Positions 44,054-53,155 of a stretch of DNA of 64,000 nucleotides are shown piece after piece. The notes under the pieces were generated by a model. The model saw only the letters and a program-made list of their open reading frames with translations, had not been told where the DNA came from and did no database searches. Source of the stretch: GCA-2737665 sp044344795 (GTDB lineage: Bacteria > Bacteroidota > Bacteroidia > Palsa-965). The stretch lies in the NCBI GenBank assembly GCA_044344795.1, contig JBIJCF010000004.1, positions 1-64,000 on the forward strand, read 5' to 3'. How positions within the stretch are numbered: the first letter of the stretch is position 1; the number at the start of each line of letters is the position of its first letter. The translations under genes were made by a program, and so were the position numbers.

Positions 44054-45742
44054 ATGAACATTAACCGCCATAACTATGAAGCCTGGTTGCTCGATTATAT
44101 CGAGGGCAATCTCTCTGCGGAGCAGGTGGATGAGTTATTGGTGTTTCTTGATGCGAATCCCGATTTAAAATCCACGTTGGACGATTACAGAAATATCTCG
44201 TTTGAAACCGGCGAAGACATTCGCTTTGACGCGAAAGAGGCCTTGAAGAAAACAAGCGATACAGTTAACAATGAACAATTTATATCATTGGAATTGATGA
44301 TCGCCGTGATGGAAGGTTCTTGCACAGCTGAAGAATTGAAAATTTGGAATACTGCGGTTGAGAGCAATCCGAAGCTGGAGCAAGAGTTTCAGTTGTTACA
44401 GGAAACACGCCTGAGCCCCGATCTTTCCATTGTTTTTGATGATAAGGAAAAGTTGAAGCGCCACGCAGCAGCAATTACAGTATCAAACTACGAAGAGTGG
44501 ATGGTTGCTGCGTTCGAAGGAACATTAACTTCTGATCAACTTTATAGTTGGAGTGCATTTGCTATACAACATCCGCACATTCAGCGGGAATATGAAGCTC
44601 TACAGAAAACCAAACTGGCTGGAGACGATGTTGTGTTTGAGCATAAAGCGGCATTAAAACGTACTGCACCGGATGCCGGTCGATTCGAAGAGTTGGCTCT
44701 GGGTGCGATAGATCAAACACTAACAAATGCTGAGCAAGCAGAATGGAAAATGCTGTTGCAGTTGAATCCGCATTTGCAAGCTGAATTCGAACAGTTGCGA
44801 AATACTATTGTGGAGCCGGATACAACTGTTGTGCTTGAAGATAAAGCGGGGCTGAAGCGTGCGGCATTTACTATCAATTCAGAAAATATTGACGTGGTAT
44901 GCATGCAAGCTGCAGAGGGAACACTTTCTGTGATGGAGCAGCAAACATTAAACGATTATCTGAAGGTTCATACTGAATACGCTTCGTTGATCGCCGCATA
45001 CCGCAATACGATTGTAACTCCGGATACATCTGTGGTTTTCGAAGACAAAGGTTCTTTATATCGCAAAGAACGTGGAGGTTGGTTTTGGTTACCCGGAGTG
45101 CAATGGTCTGCAGCAGCAGTTCTGATCACTATCGGTTTGTGGTATATCGGAGGTGACGAATTGAATCTCACCGAAAACAGATCCGCTAATAACACGAAGA
45201 TTGTTGCCCCCGTTACAAAGCCTAATACCTCAAACTCCGGGAACACTGTGGGTTCTCAAGTTGCGACAACAGATAATAGTTTTGTTACGCAAAGTGAGAA
45301 GCCTTTGCCGACCGCTGCAGTTAACAACACTGCCTACTCTTCGGCTCCTGCGAATACTGTGAATTGGGATGCTGTAGCACCGGCTGTCATTGGTTTATCT
45401 GCCAACGAAATCGCTCCGGCTGCTCCGGAATTCTCTGATGTGTTTTACAATACACTAAATCAATCTGCTCCTGCAGCCTGCGACAATTCAGCCATTTCAG
45501 TAGGACAGTATGCTATGCAGTGGATGAAAACAAAATTAGATCGTCGTCCGAATGTGGATCCTGAATTGGTTGAAGAGGTGTTGGTAGCTAACAACGGAAC
45601 TCGCGTGGATGGTTGGGATTTAGCGATGAGCGCTGTAAACCGAGTAGGAAGCGCTACAGGAGGCAAATTGCAAATGAATCGTGAGATTGATGACATGGTT
45701 GTGCATGTCGGTAAATACGAATTGCGATTCGGGGCAAAATAA
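44054..45742 (+). CDS. Putative membrane anti-sigma factor built from five tandem modules
   Basis: The 562-residue protein has five repeats of about 67 residues at roughly 6-68, 76-137, 143-204, 209-270 and 278-337. Each has a W/L-rich helix with EG(N/T/S)L(S/T) and ends in a V(F/L)(D/E)xK..LK signature (for example VVFEHKAALKR). A single membrane helix follows at about 348-364, then a low-complexity Asn/Ala/Pro region and a C-terminal domain of 130 residues (VNRVGSATGGKLQMNREID). The start lies 3 nt after the ECF sigma stop, the usual place for an anti-sigma gene. No zinc HxxxCxxC motif is present. The function is inferred from context and membrane topology. Confidence 0.62.
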   Translation: MNINRHNYEAWLLDYIEGNLSAEQVDELLVFLDANPDLKSTLDDYRNISFETGEDIRFDAKEALKKTSDTVNNEQFISLELMIAVMEGSCTAEELKIWNTAVESNPKLEQEFQLLQETRLSPDLSIVFDDKEKLKRHAAAITVSNYEEWMVAAFEGTLTSDQLYSWSAFAIQHPHIQREYEALQKTKLAGDDVVFEHKAALKRTAPDAGRFEELALGAIDQTLTNAEQAEWKMLLQLNPHLQAEFEQLRNTIVEPDTTVVLEDKAGLKRAAFTINSENIDVVCMQAAEGTLSVMEQQTLNDYLKVHTEYASLIAAYRNTIVTPDTSVVFEDKGSLYRKERGGWFWLPGVQWSAAAVLITIGLWYIGGDELNLTENRSANNTKIVAPVTKPNTSNSGNTVGSQVATTDNSFVTQSEKPLPTAAVNNTAYSSAPANTVNWDAVAPAVIGLSANEIAPAAPEFSDVFYNTLNQSAPAACDNSAISVGQYAMQWMKTKLDRRPNVDPELVEEVLVANNGTRVDGWDLAMSAVNRVGSATGGKLQMNREIDDMVVHVGKYELRFGAK

Positions 45743-45815
45743 ACCGCTGAACATTCTTCAACATTAGTGTGAATTTGTTTGTTATAAATTGCAGTAACAA
45801 CATGCAAACAGCTAC

Positions 45816-46328
45816 ATGCGAATGATAACGGCAGCACTATTTATTTCCTTAAGTACTTCCTGTTTACAGCCGGATACTGTTCCCGGTGATTCTGTTGCAG
45901 TTGTAGTTGACTCAACAAAAACAAAAATGGATTCTACCGGCATCACAAAGTCTGACGAAGAGTGGCGTAAATCGCTTACCCCCGAGCAATATTATATTTT
46001 GCGACAGAAAGGCACCGAACGTCCTTATACTGGAAAGTATTGGAATACTAAAGAAGCCGGTTTGTACAAATGCGCCGGTTGTCAGGCTCCCTTGTTTACT
46101 TCCGATCAAAAATTCGATTCGCACTGCGGTTGGCCGAGTTTCTCTTTGCCTTGGGATTCAGCAGCGGTGGAATATACGCGGGATACGTCACACGGCATGA
46201 TACGCACAGAAGTGACCTGCAAAAAATGTGGTGGACACCTGGGGCATGTATTTGATGATGGACCACCACCAACAAATCTTCGGTATTGCATCAACTCGGA
46301 TGCGATGATCTTCGAAAAGAAGGATTGA
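45816..46328 (+). CDS. msrB: Lipoprotein peptide-methionine (R)-S-oxide reductase MsrB
   Basis: The protein has 170 residues. An N-terminal signal ends LSTSC (Cys16), a lipobox, so this MsrB is envelope-anchored. The MsrB domain is complete: zinc Cys pairs in YKCAGCQAP and VTCKKCGGHLG, the substrate loop HCGWPSF, GHVFDDGP, and the catalytic Cys in RYCINSDAM. It repairs methionine-R-sulfoxide in proteins, here probably outside the cytoplasm. It sits 73 nt after the anti-sigma candidate and may or may not belong to its regulon. Confidence 0.94.
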   Translation: MRMITAALFISLSTSCLQPDTVPGDSVAVVVDSTKTKMDSTGITKSDEEWRKSLTPEQYYILRQKGTERPYTGKYWNTKEAGLYKCAGCQAPLFTSDQKFDSHCGWPSFSLPWDSAAVEYTRDTSHGMIRTEVTCKKCGGHLGHVFDDGPPPTNLRYCINSDAMIFEKKD

Positions 46329-46354
46329 GTCTAACGCGCGGAGTTCTATCTTTG
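46325..46354 (+). promoter_or_regulatory. Bacteroidota-type promoter of purD
   Basis: TTG (46325-46327), a 19-nt spacer and TATCTTTG (46347-46354) match the -33/-7 consensus. The -7 box ends 5 nt before the purD ATG, so the mRNA would be leaderless or nearly so. Confidence 0.6.
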
Positions 46355-46359
46355 CGCCC

Positions 46360-47649
46360 ATGAACGTTTTACTACTTGGTTCCGGTGGTCGTGAACATGC
46401 TTTCGCCTGGAAATTATCTCAAAGTCCGTTACTGAAAAATCTATACATCGCTCCCGGCAATGCAGGCACGGCTTTACACGGTACGAACGTGGATATGTCT
46501 GCCACCGATTTTGCTGCGATTAAGAATTTTGTGTTGGAGCACGAAGTGAATTTGGTGGTTGTAGGGCCGGAAGATCCGTTGGTAAAAGGCGTGCATGACT
46601 TCTTTTTAAACGATAGCGCGCTGAAGCACATTCCGGTTATCGGTCCGCAGGCGCAAGGTGCGCAATTGGAAGGTAGTAAGGACTTCTCAAAACAATTCAT
46701 GATTCGTCATGGTGTGCCTACGGCTGCATACCGAACTTTTACAAAAGACACACTTCAGGATGGTTTAGCATTTTTGGAAACGTTGCAGCCTCCTTATGTT
46801 CTCAAGGCTGACGGACTTGCTGCAGGGAAAGGTGTTGTTATTCCGACAACATTGTTGGACGCACAACAAGAGCTTCACGCTATGCTAGCCGATGCAAAAT
46901 TCGGTGCTGCCAGCAGTCGTGTAGTGATTGAAGAATTTTTGAAAGGCATTGAGCTTTCCGTTTTTGTTTTAACGGATGGCAACTCATACAAAATATTACC
47001 CGCAGCAAAAGATTATAAGCGTATTGGAGAAGGAGATACCGGATTGAATACGGGCGGAATGGGTGCGGTATCGCCCGTGCCTTTTGCAGATGCAGCGTTT
47101 ATTCAAAAGGTAGAAGACCGAATTGTAAAACCAACTATCGAAGGTTTACGCGAAGACGGAATTCCTTATGTTGGATTTATTTTCATCGGATTGATGAATG
47201 ATCACGGCGATCCGAAAGTGATTGAGTACAATTGCCGCATGGGTGATCCAGAAACGGAGGTGGTATTGCCCCGTATTCAAAGCGATTTGCTGGAACTTTT
47301 TGTGGCAGTTGGTAAAAAGGAATTGCACAACGTGGAGCTGAAGATTGATGATCGAACAGCAACAACTGTGATGATGGTGGCAGGCGGATATCCCGGCGAC
47401 TACGAAAAAGGCAAAGAAATTAGCGGCTTGGAAAGTCTTTCCGGTGCCACAGTTTTTCATGCAGGAACCAAACAGCATCAGGGAAAAGTAGTTACTAATG
47501 GAGGACGTGTACTGGCTTTCACCGGAATGGGTGATACAATTGCGTCAGCCATCCAAAAGTCATTCGGAGCTGCGAGTGCCGTTGGGTTTGAAGGCGCGTA
47601 TTACCGACGCGATATTGGTAAAGATTTAATGGAATGGAAAGGGTTCTGA
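46360..47649 (+). CDS. purD: Phosphoribosylamine-glycine ligase
   Basis: The protein has 429 residues. ATP-grasp GARS motifs are present: NVLLLGSGGREHAFAWKL at the N-terminus, VVGPEDPL, LKADGLAAGKGVV, VIEEFLKGIE, GGMGAVSP and YNCRMGDPETEVV. The enzyme makes glycinamide ribonucleotide in purine synthesis. A perfect terminator follows. purQ, another purine gene, lies 1.4 kb downstream on the same strand, beyond two membrane-protein genes. Confidence 0.97.
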   Translation: MNVLLLGSGGREHAFAWKLSQSPLLKNLYIAPGNAGTALHGTNVDMSATDFAAIKNFVLEHEVNLVVVGPEDPLVKGVHDFFLNDSALKHIPVIGPQAQGAQLEGSKDFSKQFMIRHGVPTAAYRTFTKDTLQDGLAFLETLQPPYVLKADGLAAGKGVVIPTTLLDAQQELHAMLADAKFGAASSRVVIEEFLKGIELSVFVLTDGNSYKILPAAKDYKRIGEGDTGLNTGGMGAVSPVPFADAAFIQKVEDRIVKPTIEGLREDGIPYVGFIFIGLMNDHGDPKVIEYNCRMGDPETEVVLPRIQSDLLELFVAVGKKELHNVELKIDDRTATTVMMVAGGYPGDYEKGKEISGLESLSGATVFHAGTKQHQGKVVTNGGRVLAFTGMGDTIASAIQKSFGAASAVGFEGAYYRRDIGKDLMEWKGF

Positions 47650-47650
47650 A

Positions 47651-47684
47651 TTAAAAAATCCCGCTGAGAGGCGGGATTTTTTAA
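47651..47684 (+). terminator. Bidirectional intrinsic terminator after purD
   Basis: TTAAAAAATCCCGC and GCGGGATTTTTTAA form a perfect 14-bp stem with a 6-nt loop. It serves purD and the convergent small gene. Confidence 0.9.
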
Positions 47685-47703
47685 TGTTATGTCATGGAAA
47701 GCA

Positions 47704-47898
47704 CTATTTGATAGTTCCGTCTTTCGCAGCTTTCTTGTTGTAATCATTTTGCATTTTCATCCAAGCGAAAAACGCTACGAATCCAACAGCGATCAGAACT
47801 TTATTAGGCGAAAGAGTATCGTACGTCCACTCGAGCAATTCGAATGCCTTATAGAAAGCGCGACCTACCGCGTACCAGAAACCTTCTTGATTCATCAT
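47704..47898 (-). CDS. Small membrane protein, DUF6341-like
   Basis: The protein has 64 residues: an amphipathic N-terminus, one membrane helix (KVLIAVGFVAFFAWM) and a C-terminus NDYNKKAAKDGTIK. This resembles small DUF6341-type proteins that I recall from Bacteroidota next to upp, purD and DUF6427 genes. Here it is transcribed away from the DUF6427-like gene, with a shared 134-nt promoter region, and towards purD. Function unknown. The start may be either of the first two ATG codons. Confidence 0.65.
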   Translation of the reverse strand: MMNQEGFWYAVGRAFYKAFELLEWTYDTLSPNKVLIAVGFVAFFAWMKMQNDYNKKAAKDGTIK

Positions 47899-47982
47899 AA
47901 TCGTGTTGTTTTAAAATGATGGCTCAAAAATAATAATTCATTTGAAATGACAAAGTGGTTTCATCGACGAGTTCTGTCATCA

Positions 47983-48016
47983 TTTGACAATCCTGAACGG
48001 TATTCGGCTAAATTTG
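47983..48016 (+). promoter_or_regulatory. Bacteroidota-type promoter of the DUF6427-like gene
   Basis: TTTG (47983-47986), a 22-nt spacer and TAAATTTG (48009-48016) match the -33/-7 pattern. The GTG start at 48033 lies 16 nt further on. Confidence 0.5.
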
Positions 48017-48032
48017 TCGAAACTTTGCTGCT

Positions 48033-49016
48033 GTGTTCATCGGTATTACATCTTCAAAACAACCGGTTTCATTGGTTTTAATACCGGTGACAGCAGTGTT
48101 GTTGTGGTTGCCCGGCTTCTTTCTGGAGGCTCAGCCCAACTTGCAGGTAAATATGCCCTTGTACGGAAGCATCGAGCCCTGGCTAATCGCAAATCCTTTC
48201 TTAGCAAGGATTTTGGGCTTAATTATCGTTATTCTGACCGGATTCAGTATCAACTATGTAGTTAACGAACATCAAATCGCCCCAAAAAAATCATGGTTGC
48301 CGGCTTTGTTATATGTTACCATGGCCTCGTCAAGTCCAGGATTACTGTGGCTTCATCCTGCGTTGCCGGCCACATTTCTGGTGGTGTGGTCGCTCCATTT
48401 GGCGCTTAGTACCTACCGTGATGAAACGGTGAAAGGAATTATTTTCCACGCAGGTGTATTAGCAGGTTTGGCAACATTAATTTATTTGCCGTCGGTGCTA
48501 TTCATTCTTTTTTTATTGGTTGCATTGATCATCCTTAGGCCATTCAACGGAAGGGAATGGGCTATCTTATTTTCCGGATCAGCATTACCATTTATTTATT
48601 CCGGTTTTTACTTTTTCATGAAAGATTCATGGCATGGCGTTACCGCACACTATGTCGTACAGCCGGTAATAAACAAGAATTGGTTCCTGAAGTTAGGAAG
48701 TGCAGATTATGCCGTATTTGGAATGGTGGTAATCATTTTTCTTGGAGCCTTGTATCGTTACGTTGCAGGAGCAGGAACAAGTACCATGAAAACGAAGAAG
48801 AGTATTTCGGTTATCTCGTGGATGGGAATTTTTTCTGCACTGACGGTTCTGCCGGCGCAGTATTTTCATAGTTCGTCGTTCCTTTTTTTGCTGGCGCCTT
48901 TAACGATGTTCGCTACCAATTATTTTATTGCAATGCGGAAGCCCGTAACCCGCGAGTTAGTGTACGTGTTGTTAATTGGGTCTATAATTGGTGGATATTT
49001 AATGCGAAACAACTAA
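48033..49016 (+). CDS. Multi-pass membrane protein, DUF6427-like
   Basis: The protein has 327 residues from a GTG start, with about nine hydrophobic helices. Characteristic stretches include LTGFSINYVVNEHQI, SSPGLLWLHPALPATF and PSVLFILFLLVALIILRPFNGREW, which I associate with DUF6427, a Bacteroidota family often beside purD and DUF6341. No catalytic motif is obvious. It lies 50 nt upstream of purQ, which has its own promoter-like box. Role unknown. Confidence 0.72.
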   Translation: MFIGITSSKQPVSLVLIPVTAVLLWLPGFFLEAQPNLQVNMPLYGSIEPWLIANPFLARILGLIIVILTGFSINYVVNEHQIAPKKSWLPALLYVTMASSSPGLLWLHPALPATFLVVWSLHLALSTYRDETVKGIIFHAGVLAGLATLIYLPSVLFILFLLVALIILRPFNGREWAILFSGSALPFIYSGFYFFMKDSWHGVTAHYVVQPVINKNWFLKLGSADYAVFGMVVIIFLGALYRYVAGAGTSTMKTKKSISVISWMGIFSALTVLPAQYFHSSSFLFLLAPLTMFATNYFIAMRKPVTRELVYVLLIGSIIGGYLMRNN

Positions 49017-49038
49017 GGTGTAGTGCTCCCTCAAATTG

Positions 49039-49046
49039 TATCTTTG
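49039..49046 (+). promoter_or_regulatory. -7 element of purQ
   Basis: TATCTTTG, identical to the purD -7 box, lies 20 nt before the purQ ATG. The -33 region lacks a clear TTG. Confidence 0.4.
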
Positions 49047-49066
49047 CTTCCTAATAATTCTATAGC

Positions 49067-49759
49067 ATGAAATTTGGCGTTGTCGTTTTTCCCGGATCTA
49101 ATTGTGATCGTGATATGATGTATGTTCTTGAAACCATTATGGGACAAGAAGTGGTGGAGTTGTGGCATAAAGATCGCGACCTGAAGAATGTGGATGCAGT
49201 TGTTTTGCCGGGAGGTTTCTCCTATGGCGATTATCTGCGCTCCGGTGCAATCGCTCGTTTTTCACCGATCATGGAATCGGTAATTGAGTTTGCCGGAAAA
49301 GGTGGAATTGTATTTGGGGTTTGCAACGGATTTCAAATTTTATGTGAATCAGGCTTACTACCGGGTGCACTGTTGCACAACAACAGCCGCAAGTTCATTT
49401 GCAAAAATGTATACATCAAAGCAGAACACAATCACTCTTTAATTACTGCAACTGTACCTACCAATAAGGCGCTTAAAATTCCGATTGCGCATGGAGAAGG
49501 CAAGTATTATGCATCTGCAGAAACACTTGCAGAAATGAATCGTAACGGGCAGATTTTGTTCCGCTATTGCGATGAAAAAGGCAATATCACCGATGAAGCC
49601 AATCCTAACGGAGCGACAGATAACATTGCCGGTGTATGTAATGCGAGTAAAAATGTTTTCGGAATGATGCCGCATCCGGAACGTGCTGCAGATGGCGAAC
49701 TGGATAATACAGACGGCAAGTTGCTGTTCGAGTCGCTGTTAAGTGCAGTTTTGGCGTAA
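49067..49759 (+). CDS. purQ: Phosphoribosylformylglycinamidine synthase, glutaminase subunit
   Basis: The protein has 230 residues. The class I glutamine amidotransferase site is complete: FGVCNGFQILCESGLLPGA with the nucleophile Cys near residue 86, and the catalytic His/Glu in MMPHPERAADGE near residue 206. FPGSNCDRDM and LPGGFSYGDYLR are PurQ phrases. It supplies ammonia to PurL. A free PurQ of this size implies a small-type PurL and a PurS elsewhere, not the long fused PurL. The purD-like -7 box may reflect shared purine regulation. Confidence 0.96.
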   Translation: MKFGVVVFPGSNCDRDMMYVLETIMGQEVVELWHKDRDLKNVDAVVLPGGFSYGDYLRSGAIARFSPIMESVIEFAGKGGIVFGVCNGFQILCESGLLPGALLHNNSRKFICKNVYIKAEHNHSLITATVPTNKALKIPIAHGEGKYYASAETLAEMNRNGQILFRYCDEKGNITDEANPNGATDNIAGVCNASKNVFGMMPHPERAADGELDNTDGKLLFESLLSAVLA

Positions 49760-49969
49760 TTCGCTGATCTTAAATCGTTTTTCATCCACAAATTTCCTGT
49801 TTCGGTCGAATTTGTCTAGTTCCAAGACGGCAGATTATTGTTATTTTATCCACTGTATATAGTGTTTTGGTACACTTGTGTCGATTTGAAGGCGTAAGAA
49901 TAATTTAAAGTCCCTATTTAACAGTTGATTTAATTGTTGTAACTTGTTGAGGCGAAAATTCTTTCCCTC

Positions 49970-52663
49970 ATGAAACACACATTACTAATTTCTGCTCTTA
50001 CTTTGGTAACAGCATTGTCTGCTCAGCAAACCAATCCACCGATTGGAACTTCTGCGTGGGCGCAGCAGCATTCCACAAATCGCGTTGCTGATCCTAATCT
50101 TAATCCACTGAACGGAAATGATACGTTAAACATGACGTATTCCAACACCGCGTGTGGATTGAATTACACCATGGTAAGTCAGCGCTTAGGACAACGTTTT
50201 ACTCCAATCGGAATTCCACAACCTGCACCATTCTTGGTTTCTGCCATGCCTGCGTGCGCTACAGTGTTGAAAGCATACTTGTATACAGAAGCTTTAGGTG
50301 TTGCTCCGGGCATTACAGCAACTATCAGCACGCCGGCTAACGTTACCGCGAATGTGCCAATGACTTTAATTGGAAGTTCGGTGGATGTGTGTTGGGGAAT
50401 GAATGGTACACACGTGTGGCGTGCGGATGTAACATCGCTAGTATCAACACCGGGAACATACATGATTGGTGGTTTACCAACAACTCCTCAGAGTTCGAGT
50501 GGTGTTGATGTTGAGGGCGCAACGCTAATCGTAATTTATCAGGACCCATCTGCCAGTTACACGGGTAGCATTCAGATTGACGATGGCTGTCATACTAAAA
50601 TTGGCGGTTCGCTCACACACAACATGACAGGTTTTAACGCCTGTGCGGCTTCTACATCAGGCAGTGCGTTTATGTTGGTAGGAGATATGCAAATGCCCGG
50701 GTACACCATTAACATGAACGGGCAAAATGTCGTGCAGCCGCAATGGAATTGGTGGAATGAAATTTCAACCGCTACAACCGTTACCAGCGGCCAAAATTCT
50801 TGTAACTATAACATTTCTACCGGCGGCGATTGCTACACACTTGCTATGGCTGGTTTGTATTTTCAGACGAATTGTCAAGCATGTGTTCCTTCAACAGCTT
50901 CATTAACAGTTACGGCAACTTCAACTGTAGCATCTTGTGCTGGTAATGGTTCTGCAATAGCAACAGCAACAGGCGGCAACGGTAATTATTCTTACTTGTG
51001 GACACCGGGAGGCGCTACCGTAGCCAATCCTGCAAACCTGTCACCGGGAACTTACACGGTGTCTGTAACGGATGGAACTTTATGCGGCACTGCAACTGTT
51101 ACCGTAGGCTATAATGGACCTGTTGTAACAACAGTTGCTCAGCCCATTACTTGCCAAGGTTTGGGCAGTGCATTTGCAGGCGTTACAGGGGGAACCGGAC
51201 CGTACACCTATCTATGGTCTCCTTCAGGGGGCACGCTGCCCATTGCGTCGAATTTGACTGCAGGTACTTATACGGTAACAGTTACAGATGCAACAGGTTG
51301 TGTGGTTACCGGAACAGCTGCTATTGCTAATAATTCCATTTTTACCGGTTACATTTCTGCTAATCCAGACATCTGCCCATCTCCATCCGGCTCGGTTAAT
51401 ACAACGGTTATTGGCGGAACAGCTCCTTATACTTATGCATGGTCTAATGGTGCTACAACGCAAAATATCTCTCTTGTTCCTGCCGGAGTTTATTCGGTTA
51501 ACATTACTGATGCTGCCGGATGTGTAGTTACTCTAGCGGATACAGTTGTTGCTGTGTCAGGATTGACAATTGCTACTAATCAGTTTGTATATGCATCATG
51601 CGGTGATACAGTAAATCTTGTTGCATCATCCAACGATCCATCGGCAACTTACACGTGGAGTCCAAGCGCAACAGTACTTAATCCTAATGCCGCTTCAACC
51701 TCTGCTGTGCCGGCTAGTTCAATGACTTATTATGTTACAGCAACCGGTACCTGCGGAACTGATATGGATTCTGTAGAAGTTTATGTTGACTCGCTGAACC
51801 TTTACAACGAGCAAATCTGTTTTGTGACCGTTGACACATCAATAAACAAGAATGTCATCATTTGGGAGCGTTTGAATTCTCCGGCTTCCGGCACGTACAA
51901 TATTTATCGTGAAACATCTGTTTCTGGTGTGTACGCTTTAATTGGAACACAACCGGTGAGTCAGTTTACAACTTATGTTGACATGACATCAAATCCGCAG
52001 GTTATGGCAAATCGTTACGTGATCAGCACTATGGATAACTGCGGACAGGAAAGTGATACCAGTTTCCATCACCGCACTATTCACCTGCAAGTAAGCCCAT
52101 CTATGTTCGGTGGTTACAACTTAGCGTGGACAGCATACGAAGGTTTGCCGATCAGTACGTATGACATTTACCGCGGTCCTAGTATTTCGCAAATGACGTT
52201 GTTGACATCAGTAGCAGGAAACGTATTTACATATACTGACGTAACAGCACCTAGCGGAAATTTGTGGTACATGATTGAAGCGCAACACCCATTTGGCGGT
52301 TGTTCTCCTTCATTGCGATTAAATCAACCGAATGTATTAATCGACAACCTGGTGACGCAGTCGAATCTTGAATCAACTGATGATGCAACGACTGTGCAGG
52401 AAGGTGCGATCTTGCAAGGAACATTGATGTTGTTACCTAATCCGAACAACGGCAATTTCCAGTTGCAAGGAACAACAGTAGGTGCAGGAAATGTAACTAT
52501 TGAAGTGTTTAATGTGTTGGGTCAATCGGTTTATGCGACACAGGTTGCAGCAAATGGTGCATTCACACATCAAATGCAATTGAACGCGGCAGCCGGAGTT
52601 TACTCGGTGCGCATTATTTCAGGCAGACAGTCAACAATACTGCCTGTAGTTATTCAACGATAA
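49970..52663 (+). CDS. SprB-repeat secreted protein with T9SS tail
   Basis: The protein has 897 residues with a signal peptide ending TALSAQ. Residues about 20-305 are an unrecognised beta-rich domain with an internal Cys-rich end (SCNYNISTGGDCY, then TNCQAC); it loosely resembles DUF3344-type modules. Residues about 320-525 contain three SprB repeats (GNGNYSYLWTPGGA, GTYTVTVTDATGC, YTYAWSNGATTQ). Two fibronectin-like segments with YNIYRETSVSGVYALIGT and YDIYRGPSISQ follow. The last 80 residues are a T9SS sorting domain (LLPNPNNGNF, AAGVYSVRI). A surface adhesin role is likely. It stands alone between purQ and a strong terminator. Confidence 0.85.
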   Translation: MKHTLLISALTLVTALSAQQTNPPIGTSAWAQQHSTNRVADPNLNPLNGNDTLNMTYSNTACGLNYTMVSQRLGQRFTPIGIPQPAPFLVSAMPACATVLKAYLYTEALGVAPGITATISTPANVTANVPMTLIGSSVDVCWGMNGTHVWRADVTSLVSTPGTYMIGGLPTTPQSSSGVDVEGATLIVIYQDPSASYTGSIQIDDGCHTKIGGSLTHNMTGFNACAASTSGSAFMLVGDMQMPGYTINMNGQNVVQPQWNWWNEISTATTVTSGQNSCNYNISTGGDCYTLAMAGLYFQTNCQACVPSTASLTVTATSTVASCAGNGSAIATATGGNGNYSYLWTPGGATVANPANLSPGTYTVSVTDGTLCGTATVTVGYNGPVVTTVAQPITCQGLGSAFAGVTGGTGPYTYLWSPSGGTLPIASNLTAGTYTVTVTDATGCVVTGTAAIANNSIFTGYISANPDICPSPSGSVNTTVIGGTAPYTYAWSNGATTQNISLVPAGVYSVNITDAAGCVVTLADTVVAVSGLTIATNQFVYASCGDTVNLVASSNDPSATYTWSPSATVLNPNAASTSAVPASSMTYYVTATGTCGTDMDSVEVYVDSLNLYNEQICFVTVDTSINKNVIIWERLNSPASGTYNIYRETSVSGVYALIGTQPVSQFTTYVDMTSNPQVMANRYVISTMDNCGQESDTSFHHRTIHLQVSPSMFGGYNLAWTAYEGLPISTYDIYRGPSISQMTLLTSVAGNVFTYTDVTAPSGNLWYMIEAQHPFGGCSPSLRLNQPNVLIDNLVTQSNLESTDDATTVQEGAILQGTLMLLPNPNNGNFQLQGTTVGAGNVTIEVFNVLGQSVYATQVAANGAFTHQMQLNAAAGVYSVRIISGRQSTILPVVIQR

Positions 52664-52678
52664 GATAAATTGAAAAGT

Positions 52679-52715
52679 AAAAAGCGAAGTTCTCACTCGG
52701 AGAACTTCGCTTTTT
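52679..52715. terminator. Strong bidirectional terminator
   Basis: AAAAAGCGAAGTTCTC and GAGAACTTCGCTTTTT form a perfect 16-bp stem with a 5-nt loop and T-runs on both strands. It serves the SprB-repeat gene and begins directly after the stop codon of the decayed minus-strand gene. Confidence 0.92.
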
Positions 52716-53081
52716 TTACAAAAATACCTTCACTCCATTTTGTGTCATCTTCAGCACTGCGAACAATTTTGGTGGTGTATTGGGTTTGTAGAATCTGATG
52801 TAGAAGTTAACTAGAAGTCGATGTGGTAATGAATTTGTGATTACAGCAATACAGATAAATTGTGTGGGAGCTGTTTGTTTTGCAAAATAGTCGCGGGCGG
52901 CCTGATCAATAGTAAATGAAGCTGTTGCATCAACTAATTCAGTGACTTTAAGTTATTGAGTGATTCGGATGTCCAACTTAATAAGTTTGCGCGCATCTTC
53001 CTCTAATATCCCGGCACCTTCCTTGATATTCAAGAACTAAAATAGTTCCTGTAAGATTACGTAACTAACTTTTGTTTCGTG
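52716..53081 (-). pseudogene. Decayed STAS/SpoIIAA-like (DUF7793-type) gene
   Basis: This gap has no intact gene, but one minus-strand frame reads as a protein family. Between in-frame stops it gives LNIKEGAG, then EEDARKLIKLDIRITQ, a TAA (52953-52955), and then LVDATASFTIDQAARDYFAK and HRLLVNFYIRFYKPNTPPKLF, ending at a TAA (52716-52718) 1 nt from a terminator hairpin. A second in-frame stop TAG lies at 53037-53039, and no ATG is found further up. The phrases AR(D/E)YFA and KP..PTKLF are what I recall of small Bacteroidota STAS-like proteins of about 120 residues. I infer an inactivated gene. Family naming is from memory. Confidence 0.62.
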
Positions 53082-53155
53082 ATGTTGATGTAAAGCGTGC
53101 GATTTGGATACTTAACAACAAGAAATTTCGTCCTGATACGAAATTTTGAAGTGAT

